Shown: positions 1 through 12,345 of the stretch, in pieces
Layout of the letters: every line of letters starts with the position of its first letter
How positions within the stretch are numbered: the stretch's first letter is position 1
Assembly (NCBI GenBank): GCA_963402885.1
Contig: OY727097.1
Location: 15,314,001 to 15,378,000 of the forward strand
Direction of reading: 5' to 3'
Length of the DNA stretch: 64,000 nt
Origin: Antedon bifida
Taxonomy: Eukaryota > Echinodermata > Crinoidea > Comatulida > Antedonidae
Notes under the pieces: generated by a model
What the model was told of the DNA's origin: nothing
Seen by the model: the letters and a program-made list of their open reading frames with translations, nothing else
Databases searched by the model: none
Program-made: the position numbers and the translations under genes

Positions 1-105
1 CACACATACTGTACATTCCACATATTATATATGGTATTCTGTGTCAGGGTATTATTATAATTAATTATTTATTATTTATTATAATTAATAATTATTCGCA
101 TATTA

Positions 106-247
106 CAGATACTCTTAACGAATTACATTGGCTTCCTGTTCAGCACCGCATTGTCTATAAAATATTGTTATTAGTTTATACGTGTATAACTTAGATTCGT
201 TAAACAAATTATTAAAAACTCATCTTTTTGCCCAGGCTTATACATAG
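106..247 (+). mobile_element. CR1/L2-like LINE, C-terminal fragment
   Basis: Plus-strand translation from about 106 reads DTLNELHWLPVQHRIVYKIL, the conserved LHWLP..RI.YKILLL block found near the C-terminus of CR1/L2-group reverse transcriptases. After a stop and an apparent internal deletion, LLKTHLFAQAYT followed by a stop resembles the usual C-terminal end. The fragment is non-functional and only about 140 bp long. The same block is present in the larger LINE at 1936-3610, so the clade call rests on two examples in this window. Confidence 0.7.
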
Positions 248-833
248 TCATAATTCTTTCCATTTTAAATTCAACATTTTCACTTTCACAATAATTCTGT
301 AATATCATGTGCATAATGATGTATTTTACAATTGTCATCATTTTATCTCGAATGTCTTGACACAGAATTAACGGGAATACGATTGAGCCTCATCGGAAAT
401 CAAACTTGAAACTACCAAAATATACTATAGTGCCGCTGTGTTATAAAAGAAAGTATACTGTAGAATAAAATAAAATTGTGTGTTCAATTCTCTGAACACA
501 AATATACCAATTGAAATGCCATACGGTAGTTTATGTAATTCGTTTCTCTCAATATATAGAGTTACTGTGTAAATGTTTCGTACAAATGGACACCGCCAGA
601 AAAGTGCGTCCTATCACTATAGTAAGTAACTTGATTCACATTTTGGTTCCTGTAACTTTGATACAGCGCAGATATCGACGCGTAAACCGCAATGAAAATG
701 AGTTCGTGAATTAGACGTTTTACTATTGGTTACTAGAAATTAGTTTATTAAAATAAATTCTACAAAATTAGTAGGCCTACTATTATTTTTCCTCAGAAAT
801 TAATGGGACGGCGCTTCTGAGTGAGTGAGAATC
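248..833. other. Duplicated non-coding DNA
   Basis: I see no gene here. The stretch around 380-520 matches 35100-35250 (both contain CAATACGATTGAG, a TGCCGCTG or TGCTGCTG tract, and CCAATTGAAATGCC). The stretch around 540-720 matches 48115-48270 (ACAGCGCAGATATCGAC). It belongs to the mosaic of segmental duplications in this window. Confidence 0.6.
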
Positions 834-1040
834 AATAAGGCATTTAATTAAAATGCAGACGGTCTTAAAATAACGTGACATGTTTCGATAAATATATTCT
901 CATCATCAGAACTGTAATCAAAGCCTAGAGTACTTGTATACCTATTAAAAGGTTGCATTTAAAATGAGTCAATAATTAGCATGAGAATAGATTTATCGCG
1001 TTATTTTAAGACGGTCTGCATTTTCATTAAATGCCTTATG
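834..1040. repeat. Hairpin MITE-like repeat, copy 1
   Basis: The left end (ATAAGGCATTT, then ATGCAGACGGTCTTAAAATAACG and TCGATAAATATATTCTCAT) is the reverse complement of the right end (ATGAGAATAGATTTATCG, CGTTATTTTAAGACGGTCTGCAT, AAATGCCTTAT), giving arms of about 70 bp around a short loop. A second copy lies at 48405-48620 inside the paralogous segment, so the element predates that duplication. It has no coding capacity. Outer flanks (GAGTGAGAATCAATA and its complement near 1045-1062) extend the symmetry weakly. Confidence 0.75.
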
Positions 1041-1935
1041 ATATTATTGATTATCACTCGTCATTTTGGTGGTATTATACATGATGACAAAGCCGACGAT
1101 CCGAGAGAATTACATGTTTTAAAAAACACCCACGTGTTATTTTCAAAAAACATTGCACATCGGCGAGGTCTGATGGCATGCGTGACTGGCGAAACAACGC
1201 AACAAAAATGTTGGCTAAAAACGAAAATGGCATGTTTTGTTTTACTGTAGGCCTATCCAGTAGGCCTACAATGAAACGTGTATTTTGTGTACCCCACGGT
1301 ACCAAGTGTTATACAAGTAGTACATTTAATAATTCGAACAACATAGATCGTGAACATAATTCATACGCTTTTGCTGTAGCGTGTGTATACACAGTACACG
1401 ACGTACGCGTCTGTAAACTTCGCCGGGGAAACAACTACGCATTTTGGTCCCTGGATGGAACATGTGTATTACGCTTAAACCGTGTATTCCACGATGTCAC
1501 TGGATCAGTAACTTAATAATAATAATTTCTTTAATTGTCAAATTCATCATGTGTTTGTCATTACTATGAACTTTAATTGTACTGATTGGAATAATTAATC
1601 AGTGTTTAATAATTCTAGCCTTCTAATCAATGTTAGTTACATTGAAAACCTCATCCAAAGGATGCGATGTAAATCCACTCAACAATTTGTTGAATGGCAA
1701 GAGACATGGGTCTGCTAATTCACTTGCAACTGTTTGTCTTCTTTTTAACAATAATTTGATGACGAAGTAACAGTTACTGTATAGTCAGAGTGAAAATAAT
1801 TATAAGAATTATTGTTTCAGATTTGTAATAATTACGTCAAGTATAGCCTCTTCTCTAGTAGCTATGTCAACCACTTGACTTAGCGATTGGGCATGTCAAA
1901 GTGCCCTGGCATTTGCACGTTAAAATCGCCTATGA
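1041..1935. other. Segmental-duplication DNA without a gene
   Basis: This stretch parallels 49000-49970 closely, including ACATTGCACATCGGCGAGGT, the GTAGGCCTA pair near 1248 and 1261, TTCGCCGGGGAA near 1418, and the TAGTAGCTATGTCAACTACTTGACTT-type end. Open frames here (for example 1178-1516) are not conserved in the copy and are not called as genes. It ends at the 3' border of a LINE insertion. Confidence 0.65.
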
Positions 1936-3610
1936 TCAATCAATCAATCAATTCATATTTATAATGCGCCGAATTCTTCCCAGAGAGATAAGTTCTAAGG
2001 CGCAACGCTAGAACCGCTAGCACTTGTAAATTTGTTGAAATAAAATATGTTTTCAGATGCCTTTTAAACAAGTCTGTAGATGTTGATTTCCTAATGTTAA
2101 TCGGAAGAGTGTTCCATATAGATGGAGCGCAGACACTAAACGCACGATCACCATACGTTTTTAGGCGTGATCTAGGTACGTGTAATCTTATGTTATCATT
2201 AGATGATCGTAGTGAACGATTGCTGTGTTGGTAGCTTAGCAATTCGCTCAGGTACTCCGGTGCAAGGCCATTAAGGCATTTATATGTCAGTAGCAGAATT
2301 TTGTATTCTATGCGTTTCTTTATTGGTAACCAGTGCAGTTTGATAAAAAGTGGAGTAACATGGTCATACTTCCTGCGCATATATATGATACGTGATGCTG
2401 AGTTTTGAACAAGTTGTAATTTTTGGATCGTAGTCTCAGGTAGGCCATAAAGAAGCCCATTACAGTAATCTAGCCTTGATAACACCAATGATATTACTGC
2501 CTGTTTCGTCGCTTCAACAGTAAGAAACGGTCTGATTTTCGCTATATTACGTAGATGATACATTGACATTTTTACGATATTGGACACTTGAGGTTTCATC
2601 GATATATTACGATCAAAAATAACCCCAAGATTTTTAACCGGGAGGTTTGTAATCACTGTATCACTATCTCCAATACGAATGGATTGAATATTGATTTTGG
2701 ATAAAGAGATATCGGATCCGATGATTAAAATTTTGGTCTTGTCAGAATTAAGTTTTAACTTATTTTGAGACATCCAAATAGATAAGTCACTCAGACATGC
2801 CTCAACTTTACGTATAGCTTGAACGATGGAATCTTTCGGAGAGACAGTCAAATATAGCTGCGTATCATCCGCAAATCCATGCGGGACGATTTCGTGATTT
2901 CTTATTATTGTCGCTAGCGGTAAGATATAGATGAGAAAGAGTATCGGTCCGAGAACGGAACCTTGTGGCACGCAATATGACAGATAGTAAATGATCGATT
3001 TAACGTCATTGATTTTAATACGTTGCGAACGTCTGGTTAGGTATGATTTGAACCACTTAAGGACTGTCCCTTCAATACCTAGGATAGTTTTCATTCTTTA
3101 AAATAAAACGCTGTGGTCAATGAGATCAAACGCAGCACTCAGGTCTAATAGAATAAGGATTACTATGCCTTTTTGATCAACAGCCGATACTATATCATTG
3201 TGTATTCTAAGTAAGGCAGTTTCGGTTGAATGAAATGCTTTATAAGCTGATTGAGTTTTTTCGTGCAAGTTAAATTCGCTCATATAGTCATTCAATTGTT
3301 GGGCGACAGTCTTTTCTAAAATTTTAGATAAAAATGATAGATTGCTCACCGGTCTGTAGTTTTTTAAAATGTTACGATCAAGAGAAGGTTTTTTCAATAA
3401 GGGTGAAACAATAGCCGATTTCATGGTTTCTGGAAAAATTCCGGAATCAAGCGACTGGTTTATTAGCCTAGTGATGAACAGTAATGTAGAATCAAGAGTT
3501 TTCTTTGCAAGCCATGTAGGGAGCGGATCTAAATCGCAATGTTTTGATGCTGAAGTTGCAATTAGTTTGCGGACATCCTCACTGCAGACTGGTCGGAAAA
3601 AAGTAACGAC
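1936..3610 (-). mobile_element. 5'-truncated CR1/L2-like LINE
   Basis: The element runs on the minus strand. Its 3' end is a short ATCA microsatellite tail (GATCAATCAATCAATCAAT at 1934-1952), typical of CR1/L2-type LINEs. The 5' end is truncated within the finger region of the reverse transcriptase. The paralogous segment near 49965-49990 lacks the insertion: it reads ATCGCCTATGACACCAACAC, joining the two flanks found at about 1925-1935 and 3609-3625. This bounds the insert at about 1.67 kb. No clear target-site duplication is visible. Confidence 0.85.
1940..3610 (-). pseudogene. LINE reverse transcriptase with one in-frame stop
   Basis: Reading from 3610 downward, the protein has KNYRPVSNLSFLSKILEK, LLDLSAAFDLIDHS (the palm motif with the first catalytic Asp), then an in-frame TAA at 3098-3100. 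The same frame continues to 1940 with VPQGSVLGPILFLIYI, GFADDTQLYL (catalytic Asp-Asp), KLHWLPIKKRIEYKILLL and a CR1/L2-type C-terminus. Apart from the stop the frame is open for about 550 codons. That suggests a fairly young copy or relaxed decay. The endonuclease domain is missing. An ATG three bases after the stop could start the downstream part, but I treat this as a dead fragment. Confidence 0.9.
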
Positions 3611-5109
3611 ATCAACGCAAGCATAAAACAACTATATTCTACAAATAAACATGATCAGAAATAGACAATGTAGTCGCTTAGTATATATAGCAATTTCATT
3701 ATGTAACTGCTGTGTTCAGTGTTATATGTTATTTACGTACATTATACAGAAACGCCTTCCTCGTGATCATGTTTACGATAATATGTAAAACGAATGTTAA
3801 ACATCAGAGATGTTATCTATCGGGTTGCCAGTTATATAGTAAAAACAATTAATACTAGAATATAAAAACTACATAATGAAAAAAGAAAACCTGGATAACC
3901 CCATTCCGTTAACGTTTGAACTATACTAACTTTAGATAAATTGGAGCTCATCAGGATTTGAAAAAAGAATGTTTGGCAAATCAAAATTGATTACATTCCG
4001 ATTATCAATGGTAGGAAGACGTAAACTTACTGTGTGTTTTTCGCATTTAAATTATAATAGTATGAGGCTAATTAGACGGATTTTGTTTCTCAGGCTCACT
4101 ATGCAATCGCGAAATTTTCTTTTAATTCTAAGCTCACATAAACAGGCAATGAAATCGTTGATAAAAACATAAGCTTATACAGTATATTTATATTATTTTT
4201 TGTGGATTTTTACTTTTATGTTGAACCAAAGAAACGATAAGGAATAAATTACCTTCGTGACGTTTCGTCGACAATACAGTATATTTATATTAGTTATTTA
4301 TTTATTTACTTGTTCTCGCTTTACTTGGCCTTTTTTTTTTAAGAAGCGTATAAAAATCAATTTGCATGATTGATTTCTGTAATATAAATTATGTAAAAGC
4401 GTTGTTTCCAGTGTTCATTGTTCGACAGATCGAGTATGATGTTATAACAGGTCATGATTGTTATTATAAAAATATGATATGAAAATAACTATTGTTGTTA
4501 TGTTGTACCATGTTGTGTTGAAGTTTAACAGAACAATAGAAATAGTTCTATTGGTTCTGCTAATTTAGTATTATTTATATAATGTAGTGACAGTACTTTA
4601 GGTATGTTATTACCGGTTACCGGTTTAAATTTGAAAATTAAACCATTTGTTTTAAAGGGCCTACAATAGTCTTGCTGAAACTTGCAAAACCTCTAAAAAT
4701 TACAATCTTGGTCTACTGTAATTAACAAAATACAACACACATTCACCTAAGACTAACGACCAACAAAAATTATTTCAGTGTAGTTACAAGAGTCTATTTG
4801 GCTAAAATCACATAAATAAATGTTGGGTCACACGACCTTTAACCGTTTGATTCTTTAGGTCAATCAAGATTTCCACATTGGTTTAGGAATGAAAAGGTAA
4901 TAAATAGCTTTCAATACAGAAAGGCAGCTTACAAATCTGCTATAAGCTTAAGGGATAAGTTCAGAAATGAAAGACAATTCAACAGCGTTTACAGCAAAAA
5001 GGCATGCTAACAAATCTGCTGTTAGTGCTTAAGCGGAATTAGCAGATGTAGCAGCTTAAGCGACGAGTTCAGAAGTGAAAAGGTAATAACATTTACAGCA
5101 CAAAGACAG
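3611..5109. other. Intergenic or intronic AT-rich DNA
   Basis: No gene seen. Segments 3620-3900 and 4340-4400 recur at 49975-50300 and 50340-50410 (AAACATCAGAGATGTTATCTATC is shared). Short AT-rich simple tracts are present. Open frames such as 3969-4172 have no recognisable domain and no conserved counterpart. Confidence 0.5.
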
Positions 5110-5400
5110 CAATCCCGTTTTGAACTAGTGGTGGCGCCAGGATATTCGTGACAGACTAAAGTCCCCGACTGGTGGGCTATGCGAAGCGATCATCACTTGG
5201 CTGGGGGAAGAGGGCCGCCAAGCAACGCGCTTTAGCGTAATTTGAGGCCGCTTTAATCAGATTTATTGGAGGAAACTTTTGTAATTTTTAATGGTACATG
5301 TAAATAAAATACTGTGGGCAAACACATTGCATGAGGTCCGATGGTATACATGACTGTGTTTTAATAAATTCTTTCAATTTAAAAAATGAAGTGATTACCT
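5110..5400. repeat. GC-richer interspersed repeat, empty target site
   Basis: This patch (GTGGCGCCAGGATATTCG, GATCATCACTTGGCTG, GAGGCCGCTTTAATCAG, GGAGGAAACTTTTGT, GAGGTCCGATGGTAT) matches two separated flanks around the large inverted-repeat element: 35745-35905 on its left and 45390-45490 on its right. Here the two flanks are contiguous, so it is an allele-like empty site that defines the element's ends. It carries no open frame that I recognise. Confidence 0.8.
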
Positions 5401-6479
5401 TCGACAGGTTCAGGGAAGTTTAGCAATTGCTAAACAATTGCCTTTTTTTAAACCGCCGATAAGATTTATGGTTTCTTTAAGTTGAATATGGGCTTGCGAA
5501 AACCGAATTGGTAAGTATGAAGTATTTTATTCTTGGAAAGATAAATTTCAACTTTTGTTGCTACAAATTTTAAAGAATATTTGAGATAAATGGTAGAATA
5601 TTAATCATCCGATAATATCATGTTCTAGAATTGTTCTTCAATAAAAGTAACTTTAGCTATTGTAAGATCATGAGGAACATTAAACGAAAAGACATTCTTT
5701 ATATTTTTATTATACTCCCGCGACAATAATATGTAACATCAGCAAACTGGATACGTACAAACAAATAGAGAAATTATATCCAGGTTATCAGTATGTATAC
5801 GGTTGGGTAGTAGGCATTTATTCTGGTGTTTAACGAAAATCAGAGTTTAACGTTGGGCAAGATGTGTGGTGTTAATTCTCACAAGTAGGCATAATAAAAT
5901 AAGATTTGTAGTAATCATTATTATTAATAAAGAATTTACCTCCTAATCAATGAGTATCATTGGTTTTCATCAAGTGCGTGGCGTGTTGGTCAGCCGATTG
6001 CAAATTCCCGCCAAAAGGAAACGAACAAAATCAAATGAAAACGGGATAAAAATATACCAAAACACACTGTACATGTCCATTATATAAAAGGTATCCATGA
6101 AGTCGTTCAGGTGATCAATATTGCACTTAGATGTTAAACAGATCACCAATTGAATAACGATGCCTCACACAGTACCGTTTTACGGTCTCCATAAAATCAA
6201 GGAATTTATGATTCTACACCTTTGGTTATACTGCACAATTTTAATTTATAGTCACCAATACGGTCAATTGAGTCAGCTAACTGTAAATATCAACGATCGG
6301 TGTGTTTCTGACAACAAAGCCTAAGTTTTTCATCGGATTTACAAGGACGTCTTAAGTGCTAGGCATATTTTAGATATGTTATTACCGCCGGTTTGCCCTT
6401 TAAATTTGAAAATTAAATTATTTGTTTTAATCACACTGATTTATATAGCACCCTTATTATTAATATTTGTAAAACTTAC
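5401..6479. other. Intronic DNA downstream of an ankyrin exon
   Basis: No gene or clear mobile element recognised. AT-rich throughout. The last 100 bases before 6480 (for example TTTAAATTTGAAAATTAA and TTTTAATCACACTGA) recur beside the ankyrin exons at 8594 and 17857, so they are duplicated intron sequence. Confidence 0.45.
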
Positions 6480-6578
6480 ATTTGTTGTAAGATCCAAATT
6501 AGCACCTGCCTTGAGCAAAACAGTGCAAACATCCGTGTGGCCTTTACTTGCAGCAGTATGCAAAGGTGTCCAATCATC
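6480..6578 (-). CDS. Ankyrin-repeat exon
   Basis: This is a 99-bp minus-strand exon encoding one complete 33-residue ankyrin repeat: DDWTPLHTAASKGHTDVCTV followed by LLKAGANLDLTTN. The TPLH turn, the GH..V helix start and LL.AGA are the ankyrin consensus. The upstream side ends TATTTCAG (acceptor, AG at 6579-6580 complement) and the downstream side is GTAAGT (complement of 6474-6479), so it is phase 0 at both ends. Ankyrin repeats usually bind protein partners; nothing here tells which. Its flanking intron sequence resembles that of the exons at 8594 and 17857, indicating exon duplication. It is the most downstream of the four copies on this strand. Confidence 0.88.
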
Positions 6579-8593
6579 CTGAAATATTACAAACATTATG
6601 TTATAGTATTTTCACTTCACAACAAACTATTGTACTAAAATCAATTAGAGGGGATCATGTATTATACTACTTCAATAAAATAATTAAATTTATATATTTA
6701 AAGTATGATAAATTGTAAAAATTGCCAAATATATTTTATTAATATTTGATATTTTCGTTGTAAAGTGCATTACAAACGCATTTGCTTGCATGGTATTCTT
6801 GTGGATGGTACACTTAATAATAACTGTGGCATTTATAAACTGTTACCAATTGTATAAAATATGGTGTTTCTTTATTTTTGGACTCAACCTTTATTATTTT
6901 TCTTACCAGTAGAATTATTCTAAATATATTGACACCTTTGAACAATTTCAAATTTTGGAATGTTATGCACATTTTCATTATAGATCCAATGTGATCAAAT
7001 ATAGGTCTAATAAATTCAGATTGATCAGTAAAAATAAGAAATGCGTTATTATTATGTTATTTAATTTCAAACAACTGTAATCCGTTACGAGATTTACACG
7101 GACACGTTATATATCCGATAGGACTTATTTTATATACAATCTCTTATTTCAAGATTTTATTGACTTCTGCATTACAGTTATTTTATTGTAAGAGAGTAAA
7201 ACGTAACGAACTGTACAAAGTACAGATCACATTTGTTGTGGTCATTCTTGATCAAATAATCAATCCATTGATTAATTAGGCCTAATACGTTTTGTCTCCA
7301 CACGTTAACAGTATATTTGTTTCATGTACAAAACAACATGCATTTTAAATGTGTTACATGTGTTGCAATCAACGGAAATATTTATGAATCGAAATGAATC
7401 TTTTGTGTCTAATTTATCCAAAACAATATTATTTTAATTATAAACTTTTAATATTAAATCATTGGACAGTTTGTGTGATATGTGTAATGTACTTCCTAAT
7501 TTAAAAATATGTATGAAAGCAAACATAACAACGGACAATGATTAATATTTTCCCGAAGAATTGTTGAATTAAACTAAAATTTGATCACCGTGATGAGTTC
7601 GGGATATCCGCGTTAACGCACACAGTGTAACAAACATCTTAAAATACGCACATACTCTATGACCTAAAAAAAAAATGTATAGTGCTGAATTATTTCTATT
7701 ATGTGTCATACAGTACTAAGTGCGAAAAACCAATAAAGTAAATAGTGTTTGTTTTCTTCGTAAAAAAAACAATGCCTTTTATTTAATATTGTTCTTAATA
7801 GTATAATATTAAATGTGTTGGTGTATATCACTGTTACGAGTCCAGTTAAGCACAACTGTGACATCTTGTCTACAAACGTCTATAAATTCCAAGTCCTCTA
7901 TTGTCTGACTTCATTTTTAATGAAGTTATAGGCCTTCAAATTCAAATGTCAAATGAATACTAATATTGGTGTCCTTTCTGCATGATTTCAAGCTCTTCCG
8001 CTAGTCGACCTTATTGACCAACTCATTGCTTTTGGCCAGTAGTTTAGTTTGGCCATATCAAAGTAATATTAAAGTAATTCACTTTAAGTCGAAAATTCGA
8101 GCCAAAAACAACAAGTTTACGTAATTAACAGGTAAATTAATTTGATTACATTTCGTCTGGAAAATCGTCGCTAGCGAAAGTAAACAAAGATTTCAAACCA
8201 CGAGTATGCATTATGCATAATGCTAATTAGGATTGTTTACAACTCGTCACGATTGAGAAGGTGTTTTCACACAGATCACGACGAAGTTTTATGATTATGC
8301 ATACAGAGCAGCCAAACAAGCGCGTTGCATTATGAGATAGGCCTAAGTTATTTTTTGAACAAAAAAACGTCTGCATTTCAGTTAAATGATTTTTTTTCCG
8401 ACTAATTTTTGGTGGAAGTTAATAACTATTATGATACTTCAAAATGACCAACTTTTTTTCGAAATCTTTTTATTTTTTTATATTTTGGGAATTAGTCAAA
8501 GGGATAATACATCTTTAAATTGTAAAATTAAACATTTTTTTAATCACACTGAATTATATAGCACATGTTATTATTAATGTATGTAACACTTAC
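6579..8593. other. Intron between two ankyrin exons
   Basis: No gene seen. Sequence at 7490-7800 recurs at 16560-17000 and 32590-32960 (GTTCGGGATATCCGCGTTAA, CATACTCTATGACC). Around 8195-8225 there is a short palindrome, ATGCATTATGCATAATGC. The last 80 bases before the next exon repeat the bases before 6480. Confidence 0.5.
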
Positions 8594-8692
8594 TTTGTCC
8601 TGAAGATCCAATTTAGCACCAGCCTTCAGCAACATGGAGCAAACATCCGTGTGGCCGTTCTGTGCAGCCACCTTTAAAGGTGACCATCCATC
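8594..8692 (-). CDS. Ankyrin-repeat exon
   Basis: A 99-bp minus-strand exon coding for one 33-residue ankyrin repeat, DGWSPLKVAAQNGHTDVCSM then LLKAGAKLDLQDK. The acceptor is TATTTCAG and the donor GTAAGT (complement of 8588-8593); both ends are phase 0. The canonical TPLH is altered to SPLK, but the rest matches the consensus, so the fold is probably kept. The exon and at least 100 bp on each side are paralogous to 6480-6578 and 17857-17955. Exons of this type can be added or lost without breaking the reading frame, which fits the apparent copy history here. Confidence 0.9.
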
Positions 8693-8961
8693 CTGAAATA
8701 TTACAAACATTATTATTATTATGTCAAAGTATTATAATATTGTCCTGAAATCACTACAATGTGATCAATTAAAAATGACCTTATAGATTTAAATAATGCT
8801 AAATTGTTAAATTAAATAAAGAGTATAAACCCTTGATGTTTTCTTTAAAATAATGTATTGTATACGTATACATTTGTCTTTCTTGTATAACATTTTTTCA
8901 TAGTACTTTATAAATGTAAAACAAATAAGTGGGTTTTTTTCTGAAAAATAAACACTTCATC
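8693..8961. other. Duplicated intron sequence
   Basis: No gene. It is shared with 17956-18190 (CTGAAATATTACAAACATTAT, ATGTATTGTATACGTATACAT, TTTATAAATGTAAAAC) and partly with 28970-29060. It ends where a SINE interrupts the shared sequence. Confidence 0.7.
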
Positions 8962-9214
8962 ATGAGTGGAGTTGTGGCTTGGTGGTTATGATGCTTGGCT
9001 TCCACTCCAAGGGTCCTGGGTTCAAGTCCCGTCACATGTCAGGATTTTTTCTAAGGATCGAGACAAAATTACAACTCCACTCCCTAAGACTTGTAACAAG
9101 ACTTTGTTTATGTAGAGCATCTTGTGTATATGTTTGTCTTGTGAACCTCTGAGGGTCCCTAATGATCAGCAATTGCGGATGGATCACCCTCTTTAAATAT
9201 GGTAAAAAAAAAAA
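8962..9214 (+). mobile_element. tRNA-derived SINE
   Basis: The head looks like a tRNA: TGGCTTGGTGG resembles an A box and GGGTTCAAGTCCC resembles a B box, the two internal RNA polymerase III promoter elements. The stem CTTGG/CCAAG encloses a loop containing TCC, so a tRNA-Gly(TCC) origin is possible but unproven. A tRNA-unrelated body of about 170 bp follows, ending in a run of about 12 A at 9204-9215. The paralog at 18183-18205 reads CACTTCATCCGGTAGTG with no insert, proving a clean insertion here between CACTTCATC and ATCCGGTAGTG. Only a 3-bp duplication is visible. Confidence 0.8.
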
Positions 9215-11963
9215 ATCCGGTAGTGCTAACTAGTCTAAGTGTAAATTATGATAAAGTGGCGTTTGAACTGGCAGTTACGACTAAAATATCTAGGCTCCAA
9301 ATTATTTTCAGGTAACACACTTTGACTGCTATATTCTTACTACTGGTTTCATTTAACCGTTACTTGGAGGAGATATGTTTTTTTTTAATGTTTTATAAAA
9401 TCAAATGAAAATCTCGATTCATATCCATTTATTGTATCATTTGCATAAATACAGTGTTGCTCTGTACAGCACAATACAATGCAAAACACAGAAAACTGAA
9501 AAACCACGACATATCATTCTCTAACATTCAGTGCCTTAAAGGCATATGGTAACAATGATTGCGGAATCTATTACGAGAGGTGATGAACCTTTTTTTTTAA
9601 CGTCAAAATAGTGCATTGGATGGGTTGGGTCTTGCAAAATTCAATGTGTTTTCTCAGTAAAGTCTCTTAATTACAACTACTGTAGTCCTATCGTGAAGCA
9701 TAACTAACAATACGTTCCAGCTAATTCTTACATGTGGTCCCGGTAAACTATAAAATATGAATAATGAGAATACTTTCAATGACAGATTTATGAAAAAGAC
9801 GTATGCCTAATGGGAGGGTTAACTCCAAAAGATTTGAGTCTACGCAAAAGTAAAGCCTATTTTTTATACTCTCAGTATAATGAGGTCGTGCCATTTAAGA
9901 TCACAACTTCAGAGTGGGTACCGTACCGTATTTCATTTTTTTAGGTGATTTTCCTTTTTTTGTAGGTTACTGTATGGGTTGAAAATACTGTATGGGTTGA
10001 AAAAGGTCGTAAGATGTTAGTTTATTAGTATATAGAGTACTGTACACCTAAACAGTAGGTAACATTTGTAATTGGGAGCGTTTTATTTGACACGACAAAG
10101 CATCCGAACTCCTCAAAAACGTACCGTATCATAATGTAGTCTATTTTAACTTTTAACATGACATAATAAACATAGAAAGTTCTTTCTAACAGAGTTTTTT
10201 CTCGGGGTACTCGGATGTTGTAATTAATTATTTTTTTTGTTTTATTTATTGTGATGCGCCGTGTTCTTTATATCTTTACAGAGATTGTATATTGTTTTTC
10301 TCCGTGCGGAGGATTCAGGTAATTTCTCTTATAGTATTAAAGAGTAACACCGCGGCTTTAAAATGTATATTGCTTATTATAAAATATAAACCTTTCAATC
10401 AACATTGGTAATAACCGTGCATAATTTTAGACAGCACTCAGGCAAAAGCTAAGTCGCTTCTTTTAAAAAAAAGTTGTTCTATAAGACAATACAACAGTAC
10501 GCATGTGAAGTGGAACTAATTCGCCTTAAAAATACTAGTTTAAAAATATCATAATTAAACTCAACCTTTTAAATAGCTGATAATCAGAGATGTGCGCGCG
10601 TGCAAATTAACCATCTAAATTAATATATTTATTTACTAAAGCTAACATTATGTTTTCTATTCGAAAAACGTTGTTGTTATGGGAACACAGTAAGTGATTT
10701 AACTAGCGTTCCTGCTCCCAAAAGTCATCCATTCAAAGAAGCACTGATAAAGAAAGTCTATCAGTGGGGACTAGTAGAGTGTGGTCCCGGGACATGCCTA
10801 AACTTCGGCTTTAGTTGATAGTGGATTGAAATGTTTTGTTAGAGAAGATAGAGTATGCAATGTTTGATTATATTAGTGTAAATAGTTGGATTTAATGATC
10901 TTGTACATAGATAATGATATGTGTTAGTATAGGCCTACACATAATAATTTAACATTATTAAAAAAGTGTATATAGATATAAGGGAGAAAAGGTTTAGTAG
11001 TATTATATTATTATTGTAACCGAATTAGACATTTGTCATGATTTGAAATCAGTTGCATCAGGTTTAGTAGTATTTATTATTGTAACCGAATTAACATTTG
11101 TTGTAATAGAACACAAATACTGGTACGCAATGGCCGACACTCAACACTAAACATGGCCATGCATTTAATACTAACCATCGTGCTACATTGACAAGTCAGA
11201 CTGTTATAATTTACTTGGTATTGAAACTATACTGAATGACCAAAAGGTCATATCCTGTTTTGTATCGTTGGATAGATTTGAACTATGAAATTATTTTAAC
11301 AATAATATTGTTTGTAGATTATACGTATGATTTAGTAATTCTTGTCATTAATTGAAAGTAATGGTAGGCCTAAATGCATAATTTGTATAGTGTTCCATAT
11401 CGTTTATGAACGCTTTATAATTCTGTTCTGGTTCGCTATGCGTAAAAGTGATCAAACAAAATCAAAATAATTAAAATGTTAGAATTAAACTCCATGTTAA
11501 TATTTAAAGTAATCTTTTCTTTATTTTATATGTCATTTGACCCAAGCCTAAATAATATGAAAGCAATCTTTAGAAAATTAATAGTATATATCTATAATCC
11601 GAATGTGAATATTGGTATTATACGAATAATTAGGCCTAAATGATTTTCTCTATGGGCTTCCGATTTAAGTGAAGTAAGCATTATTTTATTATGACGTAGT
11701 AAGGTTCTACCGCTATCTTTATTGAAGATAACCATATTTCTTTGTAATCAGTGCTAATACTAAACATAAAATCATCGATAGGGAACCATATGTAAACAAC
11801 AGACACATCAGAGGCCATTTTGGATCGGACGAAACCCAACAACATCAACAGAGATAAAGGCGCCCACCAACTCAATCACGTGAATTACCCTTTTATTAGA
11901 CAGAATTGGCTCTCTAAACAACAATCTGTTTAATTACATATTTGTCATTTCCTCTGAAGGAGC
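9215..11963. other. Segmental-duplication DNA with LINE debris
   Basis: No intact gene. The part 9230-9900 parallels 29330-29960. Within it 9720-9860 corresponds to the minus-strand LINE fragment at 29790-30020. The part 10240-10690 parallels 54970-55480 and 31390-31600 (GCGCCGTGTTCTTTATATC). The part 11030-11900 parallels 55650-56580. An extra block at about 10697-10850 has no counterpart in those copies; I do not recognise it. Confidence 0.6.
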
Positions 11964-11983
11964 TGTCTGAGCGAGACGGGTTG

Positions 11984-12345
11984 GTGAATTTTGTCCAAGA
12001 TGGGGAAATTTCTGTCCAGAATGGGGAAATATTTTGTCCAGAATAAGGACAAAAGCGATAGGTGGCGCTATAATCGTGTCCAAGATGGGGAAGCTGTCCA
12101 ATATAGAGAAATCCGATTTGTCCAAAATGGGGAAATTTCTGTCCAAGATGGGGAAGTGGTGGCGCTATATCGTGTCCAAAATGGGGAAATTTCTGTCCAG
12201 GATGGGGAAGTGGTGGCGCTATATCGTGTCCAAAATGGGGAAATTTCTGTCCAGGATGGGGAAATGCTGTGTCAAAAATAGAGAAGCTGTCCAATATAGA
12301 GAAATCCGATTTGTCCAAAATGAAGAAATTTCTGTCCAGAATGGG
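11984..12345 (+). repeat. Left arm of foldback element, 21-bp array
   Basis: Tandem units of about 21 bp alternate between GTCCAAAATGGGGAAATTT-like and GTCCAATATAGAGAAATCC-like variants, with a GTGGTGGCGCTATATC insert repeated twice. Because the period is a multiple of three, both strands stay open and give long spurious reading frames. The right arm has one extra copy of the GTGGCGCTATA-bearing unit. Confidence 0.85.
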
